Source of the DNA: Capsulimonadaceae bacterium
GTDB lineage: Bacteria > Armatimonadota > Armatimonadia > Armatimonadales > Capsulimonadaceae
Reading direction: 5' to 3'
Assembly (NCBI GenBank): GCA_031292625.1
Contig: JARLGU010000014.1
Location: forward strand, 1-48,546
Length of the DNA stretch: 48,546 nucleotides
The notes under the pieces are model-generated. The model was given only the letters and a program-made list of their open reading frames with translations, had not been told where the DNA came from and did not search any database. The translations under genes and the position numbers were made by a program. Shown here in pieces: positions 8,715-16,432 of the stretch (positions are counted from its first letter, which is position 1; each line of letters opens with the position of its first letter).

Positions 8715-10853
8715 TTACCCTGCCCCCGCCGACTTCCACAGGACATAAGAGAGCGCGACGCACGTCGCGGCCAGAATGCAGGCCCACAGCTGCCAGCGCC
8801 CTAGCGAATCCGGAGCTCGTACCATTGCGGCGGCTTGAATGACGAGCAGGACAATCGACGGGACGGCCGTTTGGGCGAGCATAGGCGTCAAATCTCCGCC
8901 ACGTCCTGAATGCGAGAGCTGAGCGAAAAGGATCGATCCCGCCGGTGCAAGCAAGATCGCGGCGGCCGGAGCAAATCGCTCCGCCCATCCTGCGTCCGCC
9001 GCGCAGGCCACAGCCAGCAGGGATGCGCTCAGCAAACCGGAGAGGATCATGCCAGCGACGTACACCGGGTGCGCCGGATGCGCTAACGTAAGAGCGAGGC
9101 CGACGACCAGAGGCAACGCGACAAGTGCGCCAAGAACCAGATACCAATAGAAAATCTCCGCAAATTGCCGTCGTGGAGGCAATACGCGAACCCGGACGCT
9201 CATTTCGCGCTTTCCGCCCGTTGTCTCCAACACGATCACATCGCTGTAATCGCCCGGGCCATCGAGGAGCATCGATGCGTCCGCAACCACGGTCAGAGGC
9301 TGCCTGTGACGCGTAGCAAACGTCATCGGCGTCACATGAACCCATCCCGGAAGCGACGCGACGCGCCCCTGCAAGAGCCCATGCCCCACGTTTCGCAGCA
9401 GAACGCGCTGCAGGCGAGTTTGTCCATGCCGCAAAATGCCAAAGTCCACGTCGTCTTGGCTTAGGCCGGCGTGCGCGCCGCCGCGCAATTTTAGTTCGCG
9501 ACGCAAAGCGCCGTGACGAGGATGACGTGCAACGCCTTGCTCAAGCACCTCGATAACCGCCGTGTTATCGTTGATGGCGCCAAGCGCGCGCGCAAGCAGC
9601 AGATAGTAGGACGCCCGCCCCGGATCGAGATTGACAGCCCGCCGCAATACGCTCGCCGCCTCGGCGTACGCGCCCGCGCGCAGCAAACGGCTCCCAATCC
9701 CGGCCTCGCGACGCGCCGTGCCGGTCGTGTCGACGCCCGCGCGATACAAGAACTCGCGCAGTTTTTGATCTTCGTCAATAGCCGTATCAGACTCGATGGC
9801 GCGAGCAACCCGCGCGAGAGGCTCTTCGCCCAAATCGATCAACCAACGCGAGAGCGCCCCCGTCACCAACGCCAGCCGCGCATCTTCCCAGTCCTCGGTC
9901 GCCGCATTCAGAAACTGATCGATGTCGCTAGCCCCGATAAGCGTCGGCGGCTCCGTCGTCATCGGATCGCACGGTGTTTGCATCGAAGAGCCGTTAGGGC
10001 TCGTTGCAGGCGGCAAGGGGGGAAGCTCGACCGCGCTAAGGCCAAGCTTCGCTGTGAGTGCGCGAAGGTCGGCCAGCAAGGCCTCGGCGGATTGGTAACG
10101 TTGAGCCTTGTCGCGCGCGAGCGCCTTCAGAGCGATCCGATCGGCCTCAAGCGGAATCTCGGGCACGAAAGTACTCGGAGCGACAATTGTCTCCTCGCTT
10201 ACGGCGCGTTGCCAGGCGAACGGATCCTTTGGACGCGCGACGCTGAAGGGACGCCTTCCCGTAAGCATCTCGTACAAAATCACGCCGACCGACCACAGGT
10301 CCGACTGAGCATCGCTTCGAGCATCCCCGCCGTAGTCCTCCGGCGCCATGTACGCATATGTCCCCGCGCCGCCAGCGTACGAGTTCGTGCCGAGCACCTC
10401 GGCCAGACCAAAATCGACCAGCTTCACCCGGCCTTCCGTACCGATTAATATATTGGCGGGCTTAATATCCCGGTGAACCGTATGGTGTGCGTGGGCAAAG
10501 GCAAGCCCATCGCATATCTGGCTGCCGATGTCGATTGCCTGAGCCAGCGCAAGTGGACCATCCGCATCGCGCAGCACGTCCTGCAGGTTGCGTCCTTCGA
10601 CGAACTCCATGTCGATCACGACCTTGGCGCCGATCGTATCCACTGAGTTGACGCGAACGATATTGGGATGGCGCAAACGATCGAGAACGCGCGCCTCCTC
10701 TAAAAACCGGCTCTTCTCTTCGCCCTGCGCGGCAATCTCTTTGATCGCAACCGTCCGTCGAAGCAGTGTGTCGCGCGCCAGGTACACGATGCTCGATGCG
10801 CCATGGCCAAGGACATCCAGACGCTCGTACTTACCAAGCATTCCTAAAGACAT
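8715..10853 (-). CDS. Membrane Ser/Thr protein kinase with TPR-like and Ig-like regions
   Basis: This is a Hanks-type kinase (712 aa). The glycine loop LGHGASSIVYLARD is near residues 15-28, the ATP lysine is K38 in VAIKEI, the catalytic loop is HRDIKPANILI, then DFGLA and MAPEDYGG. After the kinase domain (to about 270) comes a linker, a TPR-like helical stretch (about 385-450) and a beta-sandwich stretch of the kind found in Hsp70- and kinase-linked proteins (about 465-565). Four or five C-terminal membrane helices follow. All regulatory parts before the helices should be cytoplasmic. Its start overlaps the region just after the PP2C stop (10858), so the two are probably co-translated. They form a reversible phosphorylation pair. 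Targets are unknown. Confidence 0.92.
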   Translation of the reverse strand: MSLGMLGKYERLDVLGHGASSIVYLARDTLLRRTVAIKEIAAQGEEKSRFLEEARVLDRLRHPNIVRVNSVDTIGAKVVIDMEFVEGRNLQDVLRDADGPLALAQAIDIGSQICDGLAFAHAHHTVHRDIKPANILIGTEGRVKLVDFGLAEVLGTNSYAGGAGTYAYMAPEDYGGDARSDAQSDLWSVGVILYEMLTGRRPFSVARPKDPFAWQRAVSEETIVAPSTFVPEIPLEADRIALKALARDKAQRYQSAEALLADLRALTAKLGLSAVELPPLPPATSPNGSSMQTPCDPMTTEPPTLIGASDIDQFLNAATEDWEDARLALVTGALSRWLIDLGEEPLARVARAIESDTAIDEDQKLREFLYRAGVDTTGTARREAGIGSRLLRAGAYAEAASVLRRAVNLDPGRASYYLLLARALGAINDNTAVIEVLEQGVARHPRHGALRRELKLRGGAHAGLSQDDVDFGILRHGQTRLQRVLLRNVGHGLLQGRVASLPGWVHVTPMTFATRHRQPLTVVADASMLLDGPGDYSDVIVLETTGGKREMSVRVRVLPPRRQFAEIFYWYLVLGALVALPLVVGLALTLAHPAHPVYVAGMILSGLLSASLLAVACAADAGWAERFAPAAAILLAPAGSILFAQLSHSGRGGDLTPMLAQTAVPSIVLLVIQAAAMVRAPDSLGRWQLWACILAATCVALSYVLWKSAGAG

Positions 10854-10857
10854 TCGC

Positions 10858-12318
10858 TTAACGCTTTCCGCCCGCTGAATCGCCGTTCGGCAGCGCTCGG
10901 ATCACCGTGAGCCGACCGCCGTCGATCACATAGATATCGCCCGGCCGCGCTACCCAGAGCGATGCCGGCTGCTGAATCTGTCCTTGCCCAATGCACTTAA
11001 TATACTTCCCGTCGGCCGTGTACAGCCGGATCATCGCCTCGCCCGCATTCGTGATGTACACATTGCCCTGCGCGTCGGACGCGATAAATCGCCGCCCTTC
11101 GAGCGACGACGCCGGTCGCGGCTCGATCTGCCCGGCCTCATGGATCTGGCCAGCCGCATTAATACACATCAGCTTGCCGGTCCGCGCATTCGCTACGACC
11201 ACGCCCGCATCGCCCCCAGCAAGCAAATCGGGCAGGACGTCGTCCAGCAGAAGCACCTGCGGTTTCCCATAACTGAGCTTCGCATAATCGACAGCCGCCG
11301 CTGAGTACACTGCCTTATGCGGTCGCGGCGCGACATAGAACGGATGCAGCCAGCCGACGGCCGCGAGAACCAGCGAGCAAATCAAAGCGCCGATCACGGC
11401 CCCGCCAACGACCGGCGCAACCACCCGCCGCGGGGAAGCTTCTCCAGCCTTTGCATCCTCGCCCAATCCGGTATCGACGATGGTGGCGGCCTCGGCAGGA
11501 CGCTCAAGCGTCAACGATCCGTGCATCTGCTCGCCCGTCGCCGTCGCCGCCAGACCGTCGGGCTCCGCGACGCCAATCCGCGCCAGCGCGCCAGAGATAT
11601 TGTCCTTGGATCCGCCCCGCTTCGCGGCATCCACCAAATAATCGATCGCCTCCTGCGCGGTTCGCGCCCGAGACATGATCTGGATCATTCCAGCCTCATC
11701 GACAATATTGCTCAGCCCATCCGTGCACAGAAGCAGGGTGTCGCCTTCGCAAAGCTTATGCGTCTTAATGTCCGGCTCGACCGTCGGATCGATTCCGATC
11801 GCCTTCGTGATGACATGTCGAAACCGGCTCTGACGCGCGTCGTGGTCGCTCAAGTTGCCGGACTTAATCTGATCGTGAACGTAGGAGTGGTCCTCGGTGA
11901 GGCGGCGGAGAAGTCCGTCGCGGAGAAGATAAGCCCGGCTGTCTCCAACATGCGCGATGGTGGCCGAATCGTCGGCAATCACCGCGGCGACACAAGTGGT
12001 GCCCATGCCTTTCTGGCCGGACTTCGTGCGGGCCAGTTCATAGACGTCGGAATTCGCGCGGCGAATTGCCGCAGCCAGCGCATCCCCATAGGGCGGTTTT
12101 GCGGCGCCCGGAGCAAGAAGCGAACCCAAAGTCGCCCGGATCGTGCGGACAGCCGTACTGCTGGCATCTTCCCCGTATGCCCGTCCACCCATCCCGTCCG
12201 CCACAATCAGAACCGCCTGGGCGCCTAACTCGCCATTCCTAGGCTGAACGACAAGAACAGCGTCCTCGTTGTTCTCGCGCGTGCCGAGGTCGGTTTTTGA
12301 TCCGATCGAAACGTCCAT
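10858..12318 (-). CDS. PP2C-family protein phosphatase with extracytoplasmic NHL-like domain
   Basis: This is a Mn/Mg-dependent Ser/Thr phosphatase (486 aa). Metal-site motifs are DLGTRENNEDAV, VADGMGG, HVGDSRAYLLRDG, LLCTDGLSN and DNISGALARIGV, all intact, within residues 1-250. A single membrane helix lies near 300-322. The last 150 residues, which should be outside the membrane, resemble NHL or YVTN propeller blades (ASDAQGNVYITNAGEAMIRL). A phosphatase with an external sensor-like part that opposes the downstream kinase is the likely logic. No strong ribosome site precedes the ATG at 12316-12318, so translation may couple to the upstream gene ending at 12337. Confidence 0.92.
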   Translation of the reverse strand: MDVSIGSKTDLGTRENNEDAVLVVQPRNGELGAQAVLIVADGMGGRAYGEDASSTAVRTIRATLGSLLAPGAAKPPYGDALAAAIRRANSDVYELARTKSGQKGMGTTCVAAVIADDSATIAHVGDSRAYLLRDGLLRRLTEDHSYVHDQIKSGNLSDHDARQSRFRHVITKAIGIDPTVEPDIKTHKLCEGDTLLLCTDGLSNIVDEAGMIQIMSRARTAQEAIDYLVDAAKRGGSKDNISGALARIGVAEPDGLAATATGEQMHGSLTLERPAEAATIVDTGLGEDAKAGEASPRRVVAPVVGGAVIGALICSLVLAAVGWLHPFYVAPRPHKAVYSAAAVDYAKLSYGKPQVLLLDDVLPDLLAGGDAGVVVANARTGKLMCINAAGQIHEAGQIEPRPASSLEGRRFIASDAQGNVYITNAGEAMIRLYTADGKYIKCIGQGQIQQPASLWVARPGDIYVIDGGRLTVIRALPNGDSAGGKR

Positions 12319-12336
12319 GACGACAATTTCACTTAA

Positions 12337-12759
12337 CTAAGCCGAAGGTCCTGAGCCCTTCGTGCCCTGAGGCGATGAGGCTGATAAACGATAACGCCAG
12401 GCGTTCACGAGCGCAATCACGAGGCCCACGACGGCGCAAACGGCGTAAAAATAGCGGTAGCTCGCCGGATAGTGCGCGTTCGCAACTGCGGAGCAGGCTA
12501 TCCCCGCCGCCCCAAACCCCATGCTGATCGCGGCGTTCGGATCATGTGGATGGTCGGGATCCCGCGACAGACGCGCATTGATCATACCCTTGCTGCCAGA
12601 AAGCGCGAGAAAGAAGAATACGACGCCAACCAGCACGCCCACGATCAGCCCGGCAGCGGCCAATCTAGGCGCGAGTCCCTGCGCCGTGTTCATCCACGGC
12701 GCTCCGATGCCCGGCAATATCGCCAAAGCGGCGACCGATACGATCGTAAAGCGCAGCAT
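12337..12759 (-). CDS. Small membrane protein of the kinase-phosphatase operon
   Basis: This 140-aa unknown protein has a hydrophobic N-terminal segment and two or three further membrane helices (LAAAGLIVGVLVGVVFFFLA and a C-terminal YFYAVCAVVGLVIALVNAW). The polar loop RLSRDPDHPHDPNAAIS should be exposed. I set the start at ATG 12757-12759, because the longer frame from 12888 adds 43 residues that look non-coding. The ribosome site is weak. It lies 18 bases before the PP2C start, so it is likely in the same transcript, perhaps as a membrane partner; this is inference. Confidence 0.6.
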   Translation of the reverse strand: MLRFTIVSVAALAILPGIGAPWMNTAQGLAPRLAAAGLIVGVLVGVVFFFLALSGSKGMINARLSRDPDHPHDPNAAISMGFGAAGIACSAVANAHYPASYRYFYAVCAVVGLVIALVNAWRYRLSASSPQGTKGSGPSA

Positions 12760-12979
12760 ATATCTCTGACATTGTACCAGACTCGCATACTTCGCGTGAG
12801 CAACTACCCTGAGCGTCGGTTCACGACTGGCGCAGGGGACCACGGCGTGCGTGCCTCCACGAAGCGATAGCTGAGTGATATTCTCCATGCTGCTCGGCCA
12901 ACTGAGATCCCCTGTTTCTTAAGTCGAATTTACGAGTGAAAGGTTTCGAGGCACATTACAGTGGAGACTGGTAAACGCC

Positions 12980-13327
12980 ATGAGGTCAACGAGCAAATGG
13001 AACGACATAGTTATCGATTCCGATAGGCCAAATTACGAGCAAGAACACGAACATATGTTCTTTATCGCACTACAAGCACAAATCGAATCAATATGCGAGG
13101 ATGCCCTATGGAACCAGATCCAAACTTTAGGCTACGCAGGAAAACCGTGTGTCTGGATTGTTCTCCTTCTGGCCGAGACGCTGCCAGATCGAGCCGCCAA
13201 AGCGCGAGAAGAGCTAATCAGCGCGGTGGTCGATGAGGCTAGGAACCGGATACGCGAATCGGTCCCGAGTGAGCACATTGAGCGCTACCAGTCCTGGCTA
13301 CGGCGCGACAAACTGCCAATAAGTTGA
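12980..13327 (+). CDS. Unknown protein upstream of toxin module 1
   Basis: This 115-aa protein is not recognised. It is acidic in its first third, has one hydrophobic patch (PCVWIVLLLAETLP) and ends in a charged helical region. There is no signal peptide. GGAG lies about 13 bases before the ATG, a loose fit. It ends 60 bases before the accessory gene of toxin module 1 and runs in the same direction. A perfect GAACATATGTTC palindrome (13049-13060) lies inside it. The second toxin locus has no counterpart, so membership of the system is uncertain. Confidence 0.55.
   Translation: MRSTSKWNDIVIDSDRPNYEQEHEHMFFIALQAQIESICEDALWNQIQTLGYAGKPCVWIVLLLAETLPDRAAKAREELISAVVDEARNRIRESVPSEHIERYQSWLRRDKLPIS
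13049..13060. promoter_or_regulatory. Perfect GAACATATGTTC palindrome (LexA-box-like)
   Basis: This is a 12-base perfect palindrome of the form GAAC-N4-GTTC, which matches the core of the Bacillus-type LexA (DinR) box. It lies inside the 12980 gene, 327 bases before the accessory gene of module 1. The same ten-base core recurs only at 13871 and 39303, both in toxin loci. Confidence 0.45.
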
Positions 13328-13386
13328 AGCGGCTCCTATTCGCATTGTGACGACAGGCAGACAGGGAAACGGATCGAGGAAGCCAC

Positions 13387-13857
13387 ATGACACTCCAAGC
13401 CAATGGCGGCAATCTCACAACAGAAAACGCCGCGACACAAGCAAGCTCCGTTCCCCCAAATGGCGCGGTCAGCGACGAGTGCGGATTTGTATTCCAGTGT
13501 ATTGCCGTCAAGCAACCAGTCCCGTCGCAAGCTGGCGTCCCTCCCGGCGGAACGATGGCCTCCGGTGCGCCATCTGGCGGCGCGACGGCTCCGGGAACAA
13601 CCAAATGGATGAACATTCCACTCGATAATCCCGACTCGGTACTCGGCACAAAACCGCCAGGAGGCTCGCCTGATCCGGTCGACGCACTCATGGGACTGGG
13701 TTTGTCGCGAGCGTGGGCCGAGCATCTCGCGACGCCCTCGCCTCCGCGAGGCTCGGAGGCGCTGTCTTCCAAGGAACGCAACGAATTGATACGAGCGGCG
13801 TCGGACAAGGCATTGCGGGATCTGACGGATGAACTGATGTCTTCACGTCGATTTTAG
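13387..13857 (+). CDS. Toxin-associated accessory protein, DELMSSRR-tail family (module 1)
   Basis: This 156-aa protein belongs to no family I recognise. It is a clear paralogue of the protein at 39365. Both have W-x-x-(I/V)PLDNP-x-x-VLG (here about residues 75-88), then LSRAW, and end in ALRDLTDELMSSRRF. The N-terminal half is low-complexity and differs between the two. There is no signal peptide or membrane helix. In both loci the gene directly precedes the toxin (here by 53 bases), which suggests a chaperone, adaptor or loading partner. ATG has GAGGAA upstream. The three-gene order is reminiscent of Myxococcus sitBAI, without evident sequence relation to SitB. Confidence 0.75.
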   Translation: MTLQANGGNLTTENAATQASSVPPNGAVSDECGFVFQCIAVKQPVPSQAGVPPGGTMASGAPSGGATAPGTTKWMNIPLDNPDSVLGTKPPGGSPDPVDALMGLGLSRAWAEHLATPSPPRGSEALSSKERNELIRAASDKALRDLTDELMSSRRF

Positions 13858-13870
13858 CGCCTAAAAGCTA

Positions 13871-13882
13871 GAACATATGTAC
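13871..13882. promoter_or_regulatory. GAACATATGTAC, imperfect LexA-like box before toxin 1
   Basis: This copy of the GAACATATGT motif lies between the accessory gene and the toxin of module 1, about ten bases before the toxin's AAGGAGG ribosome site. It differs from GAAC-N4-GTTC at one base. No -10 element is obvious nearby. Confidence 0.35.
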
Positions 13883-13910
13883 GTAAATCAAGGAGGTAGC
13901 CCAGGCGGCC

Positions 13911-14987
13911 ATGGCGAATGAGAAGGTAGCTTCTAGCGGCTCAAGCCAGGCGGATGGTATAACGATCGAACCCGCCGGTTCGCTGCGCAGAGTGGAACAG
14001 GGTTCAACGGGCGAAATGCCGGTGACGATCCGTTCGCGCGGCTCGTTTTCTGGAGAGGTCACGCTGACCGTATGGGCGCAAGGCGGCGGGATCGCCGTGA
14101 CCGTCGCCCCCGCCATCGTGACCGTGTCGCCCGGCAAGCCCGCGCAAGCGGTGGTGCGCGGGACCTTCACCCTCAGCGCGGCGCTCGGCGACCACGCGGT
14201 CCGTGTCTTGGCGCAGGGCATCGCGGCGGCGCGGGAAATGACACAGCCGGCCGTGCTGGACGAACCCGTGCAAGACGGCGGAACGCAGCTCCCCCGCCTT
14301 TGGACGATCGCCGACCAGGGGAAGCCAGCCGCGCCGGCGCGGCCGGCGAGCGACGACGATGATCCGGAGCACGCTCCGATCTCCTCGATCGCCCGGGCAG
14401 GAGGCGCGCCTAAGTTATCGACTGACCCACTCGCTTCGGTTAAGCAGGCGGCAAAGCGGATCAAGGCATTTGCCCTTGGGACCGGCGCGCAGATCCTTTC
14501 GAATCTGCCAATCGGCCGTGGCGAGAAGGCGGAAGAGGAGGCCGCCAAAGCGGCTAATGGCCTGGATGCCGCAAACAAGCTTGAGAGCATCGCAGCCCAG
14601 ACCGGTAAAGCGGCATCCGAGAACCTTGCCGCCGTTGGCGAGAGGCTCAAGAATGTCGCGGCGAGCGTCCAATCGGCCGCCAAGACATTCGCGGTTGAAA
14701 AGCACCACCTCGTGCCGCGCCACCTAAACGGCGGCGACGAAGCCGAAAACATCATCGTCATGCCGAAGACCCAGCATCGGGAACTGACAAGCGACATGAA
14801 CAAGTTCATGCGAAACGTCAAGAACGACCTCGGCGACATGCAGGCTAGACGCGGAAACAGCGGGGAAAAAATACAAGACAACTTCACACCCGAGGAGCGA
14901 AACAATGCGCTGAGAAGGTTCTACGCCCATTACAAAGACAAGTATCCTGAAGCAGCCAAACAGTTCTTCGCGAAATGGGGAGAATGA
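13911..14987 (+). CDS. Polymorphic toxin with Ig-like N-terminus and HNH-type nuclease C-terminus
   Basis: This protein has 358 aa. Residues about 15-110 form a beta-sandwich that aligns with the N-terminus of the 40126 protein (QG-x-x-GEM-x-V-x-IRS, then TVSPGKPA against TISPDEPA). An Ala-rich linker and helical region follow. The C-terminal 100 residues carry HHLVPRH (265-271) and the later NIIVMPKTQH, the His-His/Asn/His pattern of HNH-type nuclease toxins. No signal peptide or lipobox is present, so export needs a dedicated route. AAGGAGG is placed about 13 bases before the ATG. It is followed 48 bases later by a candidate immunity gene. DNA cleavage is inferred from the motif only. Confidence 0.82.
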   Translation: MANEKVASSGSSQADGITIEPAGSLRRVEQGSTGEMPVTIRSRGSFSGEVTLTVWAQGGGIAVTVAPAIVTVSPGKPAQAVVRGTFTLSAALGDHAVRVLAQGIAAAREMTQPAVLDEPVQDGGTQLPRLWTIADQGKPAAPARPASDDDDPEHAPISSIARAGGAPKLSTDPLASVKQAAKRIKAFALGTGAQILSNLPIGRGEKAEEEAAKAANGLDAANKLESIAAQTGKAASENLAAVGERLKNVAASVQSAAKTFAVEKHHLVPRHLNGGDEAENIIVMPKTQHRELTSDMNKFMRNVKNDLGDMQARRGNSGEKIQDNFTPEERNNALRRFYAHYKDKYPEAAKQFFAKWGE

Positions 14988-15035
14988 ACCCAATGGCGAT
15001 ACTTCACTACATTACATTAAGAAAGGATCTCAGCA

Positions 15036-15689
15036 ATGAGCGAGCTCTCTGAGATTGTCGCGGAGCTACGGAAAAACGGCACTATTGTCGGACACAGGAT
15101 ATCTTACGACTTCAACGACACGGACATGTGGAAAAATGACGATCCTCGGCTTCCCAAGTGCCCACGCTGCGGCATACGAACCGAATTCTTCGCCACCAAT
15201 CCCGACTATAAGCCCAAGAAACGATACAAGCCGGACTATGCGCCGGAGTTGGCCATCAACGAAAAGACGTCACTGTCGGCAACTTATGACGGCCAGACCA
15301 TAGCGTCGCGTGCCTTCCGAGACTGGTGCGCCAAGCAGGGCTATTCCGGCCTGGAGTTTCGCGAACTCCCGGTAGATCCTTCTCACTTTCATTTTCTTGT
15401 CAACAACGTTGTGCCGTTTGACCCCGAGACTGCACATTCTCGGTTTGAGAATTATTGTCCAGAGTGCAAAAACTTCAATGCCGTGGCCGTTGGATTCTAC
15501 ATCTTGAAGGTCTCGAGCCCGCTTAGCGATGGCATCTACAGGACCGACATGTTGTTCGCAGGTGGCAAGGAGAAACATCCTCTCTTCATCGTTGGAGCGG
15601 AGACCAAAGCCAAGATGCTTGCAGCAAAGATGAAAGGGCTGGACTTTGACCCCGTCTACGCCAGCCCGGCAATGCTCGAAACGCCATAA
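15036..15689 (+). CDS. Candidate immunity protein with two CxxC motifs
   Basis: This 217-aa protein has CPRC at residues 42-45 and CPEC at 141-144, which probably form a zinc site. This two-CxxC layout resembles the Myxococcus double-CXXCG paralogue family, whose members sit next to toxin genes and several of which act as immunity proteins. It is cytoplasmic, as expected for protection against a nuclease. AAGGA lies eight bases before the ATG. The position directly after the HNH toxin is the main reason for the immunity call. Family assignment is from memory of the pattern, not a search. Confidence 0.7.
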   Translation: MSELSEIVAELRKNGTIVGHRISYDFNDTDMWKNDDPRLPKCPRCGIRTEFFATNPDYKPKKRYKPDYAPELAINEKTSLSATYDGQTIASRAFRDWCAKQGYSGLEFRELPVDPSHFHFLVNNVVPFDPETAHSRFENYCPECKNFNAVAVGFYILKVSSPLSDGIYRTDMLFAGGKEKHPLFIVGAETKAKMLAAKMKGLDFDPVYASPAMLETP

Positions 15690-15901
15690 CGCCGCGACAT
15701 GGCGGCAAGTCTGCTAAACTAGCAACGCGCCGCGCCCAAACCGTGCGCGGCTGGTCTCCGTGTGCGCGTGCGTGCCTTTCTCGACTCGCGGCGCCACACG
15801 CTTTGGACGGCGTCCAACAGATAAATCGGCGGCGAAACGCTCAGCCCCGCATCGCGACGTGTCACGCGACGCGTGCGTGTTTTCTATTCGTTGAGGCATG
15901 C

Positions 15902-15907
15902 TATAAT
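15902..15907 (+). promoter_or_regulatory. Extended -10 promoter, leaderless start
   Basis: TG-C-TATAAT occupies 15899-15907, an extended -10. The expected transcription start falls at about 15914, the A of the ATG of the ASCH gene. No ribosome site is present before that ATG. The -35 region is poor, which is usual with extended -10 promoters. Confidence 0.6.
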
Positions 15908-15913
15908 ACGTAT

Positions 15914-16270
15914 ATGTTTGCACTTAACTTCTACAGTGAGCTCTACGGCGATGTCATCAAATCCGGTCGCAAGTCCGCGACCATCCGGATCGGCGACAAG
16001 AGCGACAAGTACTCCACCGGACAAATCGTCTGGGTCACCCTCGGCGCGCGATACGCCCGCCGGAAAAAGCTCTTTAGCGCCATCGTTGATAAAGTGGAAG
16101 TCAAACCCCTCGGCGAACTCTCCCCGCGCGATATCCAGCGCGAGAACCCCGAGTTCCGAAGCGTGGACGATGTGCTAAAGCTGCTATCCCAGATCTATGG
16201 CGAACCAGTAACCGCCGATCGTATCGCGACGATCATCTACTTCAGCCCTGTCGACGAATACGACCTGTAG
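15914..16270 (+). CDS. ASCH/PUA-like domain protein
   Basis: This 118-aa protein fits the ASCH fold, a PUA-related beta-barrel thought to bind RNA or modified nucleosides. It has a short N-terminal beta region, the GDKSDKYSTGQIVWVTLG segment typical of the barrel rim, then a helical part and a final beta strand (IATIIYFSPV). The start is at the first Met of the homologous part; a longer frame from 15743 reads through GC-rich DNA with no coding look. The mRNA is probably leaderless. An intrinsic terminator follows at 16317. Members of this group have been tied to translation coactivators and to acetylcytidine hydrolysis; the role here is open. Confidence 0.75.
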   Translation: MFALNFYSELYGDVIKSGRKSATIRIGDKSDKYSTGQIVWVTLGARYARRKKLFSAIVDKVEVKPLGELSPRDIQRENPEFRSVDDVLKLLSQIYGEPVTADRIATIIYFSPVDEYDL

Positions 16271-16316
16271 GACATCCTTTTGCGCCAAGTCCTGCCACAT
16301 GCGTTGCACACTTCGA

Positions 16317-16356
16317 CCCCTTGAGCCCGTCGATGGGCGCGAGCGGGGCCTTTTTT
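16317..16356 (+). terminator. Intrinsic terminator after the ASCH gene
   Basis: Arms CCCC/GGGG (16317-16320, 16345-16348) enclose GCCC/GGGC (16325-16328, 16335-16338), and are followed by CC and six T. An alternative pairing GCGAGC/GCTCGC extends past the T-run. Confidence 0.7.
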
Positions 16357-16418
16357 GCTCGCCTTTTCGTAATTCGCATGCCGGCCCAGTAATCGGGCAG
16401 GATTTCAAACGCCGCGCG

Positions 16419-16432
16419 GCGCAACGTTGCGC
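16419..16432. promoter_or_regulatory. Palindrome GCGCAACGTTGCGC abutting a start codon
   Basis: This 14-base perfect palindrome with an AACGTT centre ends one base before the ATG of the next gene (16433). Its form fits a LacI-family operator, or an RNA hairpin that would cover the start region. No other good ribosome site is seen there. Confidence 0.4.

Noticed and set aside
12760-12888. 43-residue extension of the small membrane protein at 12337
   Set aside because: The composition is unlike coding sequence, and the internal Met precedes a normal membrane segment.
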